A DNA stretch of 13,482 bases from Spirochaetota bacterium (GTDB lineage: Bacteria; Spirochaetota; JAGLSM01; JAKPMW01), in assembly GCA_029548715.1 (NCBI GenBank), contig JAKPMW010000189.1, forward strand, positions 1-13,482, read 5' to 3'. The translations under genes and the position numbers were made by a program. Numbering within the stretch: position 1 is the stretch's first letter; each line of letters opens with the position of its first letter. The notes beneath the pieces are model-generated. The model was not told where the DNA came from and searched no databases. It was given only the letters and a program-made list of their open reading frames with translations. Below are positions 7,612 through 13,482 of this stretch, one piece after another.

Positions 7612-10137
7612 TCACTCCGCGCTTGTGACCGTAATCGGGGTTGGCTTGACGCCCCAGATCTCATTCGCGTATTCGAGGATTGTCCGGTCGCTTGAGAATT
7701 TTCCCATCCGGGCCACATTCAGGATGGCCATGCGGTTCCAGGCCTGCTGGTCCCTGTAGGTCTGGTCGATCCGGTCCTGGGTGGCCAGGTAGTCCTCAAG
7801 GTCGGCGAGATTGAAATAGCGGTCTCCGTGGACCAGGAGGGCGTCCAGAATCGGGCGGAAGAGCCCTGGCTGGCCATTGCAGAAGAAGTCCGAATCAAGC
7901 AGGTCCAGGGCCTCACGGATTTCGGGGTTGTTTTCGTAGTGCCAGCGGGGGTTGTATCCCTCGGCCCTGAGGCGGTCCAGCTCTTCCACTGTTTTTCCAA
8001 AGAGGAAGAAGTTTTCAGCCCCGACTTCCTCCCGTATCTCGATGTTTGCCCCGTCCAGCGTTCCTATTGTCAGGGCTCCGTTCATGGCAAATTTCATGTT
8101 TCCGGTTCCGGATGCCTCCATGCCGGCAGTTGAGATCTGCTCGCTGACATCCGCGGCGGGGAAGATCTTTTCGGCAACCGAGACACGGTAGTTGGGGAAG
8201 AAGACAACCTTGATTTTTTCGCCGATCAGGCTGTCGTTGTTGACAACCTCGCTGATCGAGTTGATCAGCTTGATGATCAGCTTGGCCATGTGATAGCCGG
8301 GAGCCGATTTCCCGCCGCAGATGTAGACGCGGGGAGCGATATCGTGGCCCGGGTTCTTCTTGAGGCGGATGTACTGAACAATGATTCCGAGCGCAAAGAG
8401 GAGCTGGCGCTTGTATTCGTGGATCCGCTTGACCTGGATGTCGAAAATCGCATCCGGGCCGACCGGGATCGTCGTCTCCGCTGCAATCAGCTTGCAGAGG
8501 TGTTCCTTGTTTTTGCGCTTGATTTCCGCAAAGCGCTGCTGGAAGGTCGCGTCATCCGCAAAGGGCTCAAGCTTGCGCAACTCGTCAAGATTGGTGATCC
8601 AGCCGGTTCCGATGTGGTCACTGATCAGGCTGGCCAGACCGGGGTTGGCTTTCAAGAGCCAGCGGCGCTGGGTGATCCCGTTGGTCTTGTTGTTGAATTT
8701 GTGCGGGCAGTACTCGTAGAAGTCGCGCAGGACGTGGCTCTTGAGGAGTTCGGTGTGCAGGGCTGCCACGCCATTGACCGAGTGCGAACCCACGACAGCA
8801 AGGTGGGCCATCCGGACCTGTTTTTCGCCGCCTTCCTCGATCAGCGAGAGATTGGCCAGTTTATGCCTGTCGTTGAAGAAGCGGCTGGCCACATCCCGCA
8901 TGAAGCGACGGTTGATCTCGTAGATGATCTGGATATGGCGGGGGAGGATTTTTTCGAAAATGGGGACCGGCCACTTTTCGAGTGCCTCGGGCAGGAGGGT
9001 ATGGTTGGTGTAGGCGAACGATCCCTGGGTGATCTCCCAGGCCTTTTCGTAGGGGATATTTTCATCGTCGATCAGGATCCGCATCAGTTCGGCTATGCCG
9101 AGGGCCGGATGCGTGTCGTTGAGCTGGACCGCAACCTTGTCGGGGAAGCGCTCGAAATGATTGCCATGCTGTTTTTTGAAGCGGCGGACAATATCCTGGA
9201 GCGAGCACGAGACGAAGAAGTACTCCTGCTTGAAACGGAGTTCCTTGCCCGAGAGCAGGTTGTCGTTGGGGTAGAGGACCTTGGAGATGACCTCGGAGAG
9301 GTTCTTGTTTTCGACAGCGGCCACGTAATCACCATCGTTGAAGATCTCAAGATCGAATTCTTCAGAGCTCTTGGCACTCCAGAGACGCAGGGTGTTGACC
9401 GTGTTGTTGTTGTAGCCCGGCACAGGAGTATCATAGGGAACACCGAGCACCGTGTGATAATTGACCCAGACGGGATTGATGACGTTGTTTTTTGTGGGCC
9501 TGTTTTCGACCGTACCGCCGAATTTGACCTCAAAGCGGGATTCAGGCCGGGCGATCTCCCAGGGATTTCCGAACCGCAGCCATTCATCAGGGACCTCGAT
9601 CTGGAATCCGTCGCGCAGGATCTGGCGGAAAATGCCGAACTCATAGCGGATTCCGTATCCGTAGCCGGGGAGCTCGAGGGTCGCCATCGAATCGAGAAAG
9701 CAGGCAGCAAGCCGGCCCAGGCCGCCGTTGCCGAGCCCGGCATCAACCTCGACGTTGCGCAGGTCCTCCATGTCGAGCGACATCCGGTGCAGGGCTGCCC
9801 TGGCCTTGTCCATCATCATCAGGTTGATGAGGTTGTTCCCCAAAAGCCGTCCGACAAGAAACTCGAGTGACAGGTAGTACACGCGCTTGGCGTCGGTATT
9901 GTAGTAGGTCTGCTGGGTTGCGATCCAGCGTTCGATGAGACGATCCATGATGATCCGGGACATGCTGTAAAAGTGATCCCAGTCGGTAGCCGTGTAGTGG
10001 TCCTTGGCCATGGTGTACTTCATGTGGTTTTTGAAGGAGAGGATGAGTGAATCAACATCCATCCCCTTGTGATAATCCTGCCAGAGTGAGGGACGGCTGC
10101 CTTCGTCCTGCCGCTCGCTGCCGTTGGAGGTGGTCAT
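7612..10137 (-). CDS. glgP: Glycogen/starch/alpha-glucan phosphorylase
   Basis: 841 residues, the usual full length. It is a pyridoxal-phosphate enzyme that releases glucose 1-phosphate from the non-reducing ends of alpha-1,4-glucans (glycogen breakdown, cytoplasm). The family signatures are intact. GLGNGGLGRLAACFLDS is at about 134-150 (active-site/phosphate region). LNDTHPALGIAELMR follows at about 339-353. EYKRQLL, then GGKSAPGYHMAK, lie at about 574-619. The PLP motif EASGTGNMKFAMNGA (674-688) has Lys682 as the cofactor lysine. The N-terminus is short, without the regulatory extension of animal enzymes. The ATG at 10135-10137 has AAGGA about six bases upstream. It lies 48 bases downstream of dcd on the same strand and may be partly co-transcribed with it. 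A terminator follows. Confidence 0.97.
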   Translation of the reverse strand: MTTSNGSERQDEGSRPSLWQDYHKGMDVDSLILSFKNHMKYTMAKDHYTATDWDHFYSMSRIIMDRLIERWIATQQTYYNTDAKRVYYLSLEFLVGRLLGNNLINLMMMDKARAALHRMSLDMEDLRNVEVDAGLGNGGLGRLAACFLDSMATLELPGYGYGIRYEFGIFRQILRDGFQIEVPDEWLRFGNPWEIARPESRFEVKFGGTVENRPTKNNVINPVWVNYHTVLGVPYDTPVPGYNNNTVNTLRLWSAKSSEEFDLEIFNDGDYVAAVENKNLSEVISKVLYPNDNLLSGKELRFKQEYFFVSCSLQDIVRRFKKQHGNHFERFPDKVAVQLNDTHPALGIAELMRILIDDENIPYEKAWEITQGSFAYTNHTLLPEALEKWPVPIFEKILPRHIQIIYEINRRFMRDVASRFFNDRHKLANLSLIEEGGEKQVRMAHLAVVGSHSVNGVAALHTELLKSHVLRDFYEYCPHKFNNKTNGITQRRWLLKANPGLASLISDHIGTGWITNLDELRKLEPFADDATFQQRFAEIKRKNKEHLCKLIAAETTIPVGPDAIFDIQVKRIHEYKRQLLFALGIIVQYIRLKKNPGHDIAPRVYICGGKSAPGYHMAKLIIKLINSISEVVNNDSLIGEKIKVVFFPNYRVSVAEKIFPAADVSEQISTAGMEASGTGNMKFAMNGALTIGTLDGANIEIREEVGAENFFLFGKTVEELDRLRAEGYNPRWHYENNPEIREALDLLDSDFFCNGQPGLFRPILDALLVHGDRYFNLADLEDYLATQDRIDQTYRDQQAWNRMAILNVARMGKFSSDRTILEYANEIWGVKPTPITVTSAE

Positions 10138-10167
10138 GAATGGTCCTTGCTGTCGAAAATAAGGCGT

Positions 10168-10182
10168 CCGGCCAACGGCCGG
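10168..10182. repeat. Perfect 6-bp hairpin between dcd and glgP
   Basis: ccggcc-aac-ggccgg, a six-pair all-G+C stem with a three-base loop, begins three bases past the dcd stop. On the coding (minus) strand it is followed after four bases by ccttatttt, a weak U tail. It could attenuate read-through from dcd into glgP or protect the dcd 3' end. On the plus strand it is followed directly by TTTT, but no plus-strand gene ends there. Confidence 0.4.
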
Positions 10183-10185
10183 TTT

Positions 10186-10707
10186 TCAGAGGAAATCCCG
10201 GTAGAGCATGCTCTCCTGGATTCCGGTATTGTTCTGGTACTTGCCCGAGCTGTACTCGTCGTGTTTTTCGCTGATATCGTGGTAAAAGATCTGGCAGATC
10301 TCCACCCCGGCGTAGATCCGGGTCGGCTGGAGGACCATGATCTCGAGGGTCCAGTAGCCGGCGAATCCCACATCCCCGAATCCGGCGGTGATGTGGACAA
10401 ACATCCCGAGCCGGCCGATGGACGAGCGGCCCTCGATCATGGGGACATATCCGTGGGTCTCGGTATATTCGGCCGTGCGTCCCAGATACAGCTTGCCGGG
10501 CTGGAGGACGAGTCCCTCGGGGGGGATGCGCAGCAATACCGGCTCGGGCTTGCGCTTCATGTCGAGTTCGTTGTCCCGGTAGTGCATGATCTCGTCGGAG
10601 AGGGTCAGGTTGTACGAATTCGGGTTGAGACGACCGGGATCCCAGGGGTCGATGGTGATGCGGCCACGGGCCCGCTCTTCCTTGATGCCGATTCCGGAAA
10701 GGATCAT
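10186..10707 (-). CDS. dcd: dCTP deaminase
   Basis: 173 residues from the ATG at 10705-10707. It deaminates dCTP to dUTP in the pyrimidine route to dTTP; some relatives also split dUTP to dUMP, and the sequence does not let me decide. The family block is clear at about residues 91-123: EGRSSIGRLG, VHITAGFGDVGF, then WTLEI. Aligning by motif to the E. coli enzyme (Ser111, Arg115, Glu138) gives Ser95, Arg99 and Glu122, with matching spacing, so the active site is intact. The C-terminal GKY segment is also present. An in-frame TTG at 10722 would add five residues. The ATG is preferred because family members begin MILS and because GGAG lies nine bases before it. glgP follows after 48 bases, and an exported repeat protein is transcribed divergently 31 bases upstream. 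Confidence 0.93.
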   Translation of the reverse strand: MILSGIGIKEERARGRITIDPWDPGRLNPNSYNLTLSDEIMHYRDNELDMKRKPEPVLLRIPPEGLVLQPGKLYLGRTAEYTETHGYVPMIEGRSSIGRLGMFVHITAGFGDVGFAGYWTLEIMVLQPTRIYAGVEICQIFYHDISEKHDEYSSGKYQNNTGIQESMLYRDFL

Positions 10708-10738
10708 GGTCGCATTCTCCAAAGAGTATTAATGTTTT

Positions 10739-11968
10739 ATGACTGAAAAAAAGATAATCAAGAAGATGAAGATAAAAAAATCTCACAATTTTCCCCTGGC
10801 GGGAGCGTTTGCAGCGGGGCTTCTCCTCGTTTCGGGGATAGCAACGACTTCGGTGCCTGATGCCGCCACGATCCGCTTTATCAAGCAGCACCTTGCCGAG
10901 CCGGGTCATACCTGGGCCAGTTATCAGGGGGTGGCCGAAGGCCTCGCGAGCGCCAATCGTGAGGTGCGGTTTTTTGCGGTCCAGGCCGGGCTGCAGCTTG
11001 AAGTTTTTCGTGCGGAGGCCCTTGCGGTAGCGCTGAGGGATGACGATCCCGGGATCCTCAACCTCGGTCTGGCGGCGCTTGAGCGGGAGTACAGAGGCCA
11101 GTACAGTCCCCGCCTTGTTCAGATTGTCCTTTCAGGCCGGGCGGCCTGCCTGCCTGCGCTTCGTCTCCTGCTGAAAAATGACCTGCCCCATGTTGCCCTC
11201 TCGTTTGAGAGTCTCTTTCGCCGTGGAGGGGGGCCTGTCCGCGAATGCCTTCTGGATGAGGTCCAGAGGGGCCGGATTGTGATGAGTGCACCAGCCCTGC
11301 TTTCTCTCTGTGATGTGATGGGAGTGAGGGAGAGGGTGACGGTCCTCTCACATCTGGCGTCCCGGGGGCAGGAGGGTTTGTTCGCGGAGGAATTCGCCCG
11401 CTGGAGCTCGGATGTACAACGGGCGTTTGCGGAAGCAGTCCGCTCCCAGCCGGGCCTGGCGGCAGAGCCGGCACTGGCCAGGCTGCTGGGGCGGTTCCGT
11501 GATCCGTCTTTCGAGCAGACATTGCGGGCTGCAATGATCACGGCAGGGAACAGCGGCTTCAGGCAAAGACTGGCAGAGGAACTGATGGGGGCGCGGGATA
11601 TGGCAGCGGCCCGGGCCGCCGCTGATGCTGTGCTTTCTCTCGGAGAGAGAAAGGATCCGGCTTCGGAGTATGCACGGGCGGTGGTTCTGATTGACCGGTA
11701 TGCCATGGGGGAGAGGATTCTCGAAACCTGGACCGGGCAGCGCCTCAGAAGTCTCTCCGAGCTGGCGGCGCATCTTCGGGAGGGGACATCCACAGGGGCA
11801 GTCCGGACCATCGGCAGGCTGCAGGATGGGGCCCGTGCCCTCCAGAGGATGGGACGCGAGCAGGATGCCCTGAGAGAGGAAGTCCGTCGCTATCTGCGCT
11901 CGCCGGACTCGGCACTCCTCAAGCGGAATCTGGCAGCGTTTCTGGCATCCATGCAGCTCGCCCTGTAG
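10739..11968 (+). CDS. Exported or membrane-anchored HEAT-like repeat protein, unknown function
   Basis: 409 residues. A Lys-rich N-terminus is followed by a hydrophobic stretch at about 18-36 (PLAGAFAAGLLLVSGIATT), either a signal peptide or a signal anchor. The remainder is almost all short Ala/Leu/Arg-rich helices, for example VRFFAVQAGLQLEVFRAEAL, then VALRDDDPGILNLGLAALE. This pattern of paired helices with a central D-D-x-D-P is typical of HEAT/armadillo-like repeats. There is no catalytic motif and I do not recognise the family. The start is uncertain: the ATG at 10739 has only a distant AAGAG. The in-frame ATG at 10766 (MKIKKSHNFPLAG) would give a more standard signal peptide but also lacks a clear Shine-Dalgarno. 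It diverges from dcd, so its promoter must lie inside the 5' end of dcd. It converges on the STAS gene with 92 bases between the stops. Confidence 0.75.
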   Translation: MTEKKIIKKMKIKKSHNFPLAGAFAAGLLLVSGIATTSVPDAATIRFIKQHLAEPGHTWASYQGVAEGLASANREVRFFAVQAGLQLEVFRAEALAVALRDDDPGILNLGLAALEREYRGQYSPRLVQIVLSGRAACLPALRLLLKNDLPHVALSFESLFRRGGGPVRECLLDEVQRGRIVMSAPALLSLCDVMGVRERVTVLSHLASRGQEGLFAEEFARWSSDVQRAFAEAVRSQPGLAAEPALARLLGRFRDPSFEQTLRAAMITAGNSGFRQRLAEELMGARDMAAARAAADAVLSLGERKDPASEYARAVVLIDRYAMGERILETWTGQRLRSLSELAAHLREGTSTGAVRTIGRLQDGARALQRMGREQDALREEVRRYLRSPDSALLKRNLAAFLASMQLAL

Positions 11969-11984
11969 GGCATGCTATTCACAC

Positions 11985-12055
11985 GGGGCGTACCCTGGAG
12001 TGACCTCGAAGCTTTGTCTCGCCACGGAGCCGTCAGGGTATCATGCGCTTACCCC
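11985..12055. terminator. Interrupted inverted repeat between convergent genes, possible bidirectional terminator
   Basis: TACCCTG (11991-11997) pairs with CAGGGTA (12034-12040). Beyond unpaired bases GCG (11988-11990) can pair with CGC (12046-12048), and the outer GGG can pair with CCC. The loop is 36 bases and neither side has a convincing T run, so termination is a guess from its position in the 92-bp gap between two stops. The gap shows no gene. Confidence 0.3.
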
Positions 12056-12060
12056 ATATG

Positions 12061-12579
12061 TTATGGCTGGCTTTCGGGGGGCGTCTCTCGTGAATCGATC
12101 TCTTTTTCGAGAAATTTGACAACATTTTTGAAAACGGCCCGGTTGGCCTCGTTGAGATCCATCAGGGTGCGGTGCGCGTCCAGGATGGTCTGGGCGGTTT
12201 CCCGTTCGTTGCGTGGTGTGTGTGGAATTGCGGAGAGGTTGCCGGAGAAGTGCTCGGGCTCGGTGATGACGGTAAAGACGCTGTCGAATCCCATGCTCTT
12301 GAGAACCCGGTTGATTTCTTCCTTTGGCGAGATCATGGAAGTCTTGCGCTGGAAGGTGTCCAGGGTATACCTGCCGATTTTTGCGAGGAGTCCCAGATTG
12401 GTGCTGTCGAGGCTGTCGGTTTCGGAGAGATCGATCAGGATGTTGGAAAAGTCACCCTCGGAAAAGATGCGGTTGATAAAGGCATCAAGATCTCCGCTTG
12501 TGCTGTAGGTCAGGCTGCCAACAAGCTTGATGATGTAGATGTTGTTGAGCCAGGCATACAAATACGAACCGCTCTGCAT
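12061..12579 (-). CDS. STAS-domain protein, anti-sigma-factor-antagonist-like, with helical C-terminal extension
   Basis: 172 residues, cytoplasmic. Residues 1-110 form a STAS domain: YIIKLVGSLTYSTSGDL, then NILIDLSETDSLDSTNLGLL. The D58-S59-T60 site lies where SpoIIAA-type antagonists carry the Ser that an anti-sigma kinase phosphorylates and a PP2C phosphatase releases. A second part (~127-162, with ILDAHRTLMDLNEANRAVF) is a predicted amphipathic helix pair, an extension I have seen on other bacterial STAS proteins with no known function. The gene starts seven bases after the stop of a SpoIIE/PP2C phosphatase, its likely partner. The phosphatase stop TGA overlaps the Shine-Dalgarno GAGGA (12584-12588) four bases before the ATG, pointing to translational coupling. 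The target sigma factor and kinase are not in the window. Confidence 0.88.
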   Translation of the reverse strand: MQSGSYLYAWLNNIYIIKLVGSLTYSTSGDLDAFINRIFSEGDFSNILIDLSETDSLDSTNLGLLAKIGRYTLDTFQRKTSMISPKEEINRVLKSMGFDSVFTVITEPEHFSGNLSAIPHTPRNERETAQTILDAHRTLMDLNEANRAVFKNVVKFLEKEIDSRETPPESQP

Positions 12580-12586
12580 CGTGTCC

Positions 12587-13482
12587 TCATTCCCTTGTCA
12601 AGACAAGAATGGTGATATCGTCAGGAAGCGCCCTTCCTGTGTCATAATCTAATCGCCTGAGGATGGCCTCAGGGGAAATTTCTCCGCTTGAGCGGTTTGC
12701 CGCCCTGAGGAGGACCTGCTCCTTGTCCTTGAGCGACGGTGCGTTGATGATTTCGAGTATGCCGTCGGAAGCGATGGTCAGCGAGAAGACTTCAGGGAGT
12801 TCGAAAATGACATTGGTGTAGTCGGCAAATCCGAAGAGTCCCACCGGATGACTGTCCTTTTCGAGGAAGCGGGTTCCCGATGGGGTCGAGAGCACCGGGA
12901 AGGGAAACTGCCCGCCATTGGCCCAGGTCAAACGGTTGGTGCTTCGCTCGAGGACCCCGTAAAAAATCGTGAGGTGCTTGTCGATTTGTTGCCTCAGGAT
13001 CTCCCCGTTCAGATGCAGGAGAAGCTGGGCCGGATTGGTGATGATGCGGCTGTTGCCGCTCCGGTATTTTTCAAGGGCCTGGTCAATCAGGCTCTTGAGA
13101 AAGACAGTCACGAAGGCCGAGGGCAGGCCGTGACCCGAGACGTCGGCCATGTAGAGTCCGATATGATCCGAATCGATTTCGAAATGGTCGAGAAAGTCTC
13201 CCGAAAGGTAGCGGGAGGGTTTGAGGATATGGTCAAGGCGGTAGTCGTCGCAGATACAGGGTGAATCAGGAAGAAGCTGGAACTGGATCCGTTGCCCGGC
13301 TTCGGCATCCTTGCCGAGATCGACAAGCAATTGCTGCATCTCGAGGTTTCGGCGGTTCAGCTCGGTGGTTCGTGCGCTGACCGTGGCTTCAAGTTCGCGT
13401 GAGAGGGTGCGGTACTGCAGCTCGCTTTCGCGCAGCCTCATCTCGACGGACTTCCTCCGGCGGATGCTGACGAGGAGCAGGA
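12587..13482 (-). CDS. SpoIIE/PP2C-family serine phosphatase, membrane-linked (N-terminus outside the window)
   Basis: The reading frame stays open to the right edge, giving 297 residues. The ATG at 13439-13441 is internal, because upstream codons read LLLVSIRRRKSVE, the end of a membrane helix followed by basic residues. Next come a coiled-coil linker (ESELQYRTLSRELEATVSAR and onward) and the phosphatase domain. The metal-binding motifs are intact: SGDF, ADVSGHGLPSAF, IASDGILEI and the terminal DDITILVLTR. IQFQLLP before the domain is also typical. It should dephosphorylate a phospho-Ser/Thr on a STAS partner, most simply the protein encoded directly downstream, in response to a signal sensed by the missing N-terminal part. 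The sensor type (HAMP, 7TM or other) cannot be seen. The stop is seven bases before the STAS start. Confidence 0.93.
   Translation of the reverse strand, partial: LLLVSIRRRKSVEMRLRESELQYRTLSRELEATVSARTTELNRRNLEMQQLLVDLGKDAEAGQRIQFQLLPDSPCICDDYRLDHILKPSRYLSGDFLDHFEIDSDHIGLYMADVSGHGLPSAFVTVFLKSLIDQALEKYRSGNSRIITNPAQLLLHLNGEILRQQIDKHLTIFYGVLERSTNRLTWANGGQFPFPVLSTPSGTRFLEKDSHPVGLFGFADYTNVIFELPEVFSLTIASDGILEIINAPSLKDKEQVLLRAANRSSGEISPEAILRRLDYDTGRALPDDITILVLTRE

Noticed and set aside
8290..9870. 526-codon open frame on the plus strand opposite glgP
   Set aside because: It is antisense to the highly conserved glgP frame, and long antisense frames are expected in G+C-rich genes. The translation shows no recognisable domain and there is no good ribosome binding site.
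10708..10722. TTG start giving dCTP deaminase five extra residues
   Set aside because: Family members begin MILS, which matches the ATG at 10707. The GGAG at 10717-10720 would lie inside the longer frame and is correctly spaced for the ATG.
11969..12060. Possible tRNA or small RNA in the gap between convergent genes
   Set aside because: No cloverleaf, T-loop or anticodon arm can be drawn; only an interrupted inverted repeat is present.
13439..13441. ATG as the true start of the SpoIIE phosphatase
   Set aside because: The frame stays open to the window edge and encodes the end of a hydrophobic helix, so this Met is internal.
1..13482. Mobile element, prophage or defence island
   Set aside because: No transposase, integrase, terminal repeats, attachment site or defence motif was found on either strand. 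Gene content looks like core chromosome plus lineage-specific proteins.

Overview
The window is a G+C-rich, gene-dense bacterial chromosome segment with nine protein genes: seven on the minus strand and two on the plus strand. No rRNA, tRNA, insertion sequence, phage gene or CRISPR array is visible. I favour a spirochaete (Spirochaetota). The main reasons are a roughly 990-residue membrane-anchored coiled-coil protein of the kind annotated as 'SpiroCoCo' in that phylum, and a YjfB-type small motility-associated protein behind a flagellar (sigma-28-like) promoter. This assignment is an inference from gene content; no marker RNA is present to prove it.

Left part (1-7190, all minus strand). An Ala/Pro/Lys-rich, histone-H1-like protein runs off the left edge and is built from 18-bp tandem repeats. 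Upstream of it lies a probable two-gene operon: the giant coiled-coil protein, then a DUF3810-type membrane protein with a zincin-like HExxH motif, whose Shine-Dalgarno sits inside the end of the coiled-coil gene. The operon has its own strong promoter (TTGACA-N18-TACAAT), which shows that the coiled-coil protein starts at a GTG at 4417 and not at the upstream TTG. Further upstream is an 861-residue exported helical protein of unknown function.

Middle (7191-7611). Divergent from that gene is a 55-codon YjfB-like gene on the plus strand, with a near-consensus sigma-28 promoter and an excellent ribosome binding site. It is followed by a perfect 13-bp hairpin. A second hairpin with a U-rich tail ends glgP coming from the other side.

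Right part (7612-13482). glgP (glycogen phosphorylase) lies 48 bp downstream of dcd (dCTP deaminase). A 409-codon plus-strand gene for an exported or anchored HEAT-like repeat protein diverges from dcd with only 31 bp between the starts. It converges on a two-gene signalling cassette that enters from the right edge: a membrane-linked SpoIIE/PP2C phosphatase (partial) and a STAS-domain anti-sigma-antagonist-like protein. The two are coupled through a stop codon that overlaps the Shine-Dalgarno.

No defence or mobile system was found. The least explained parts are the coiled-coil/DUF3810 operon and the two exported helical-repeat proteins.
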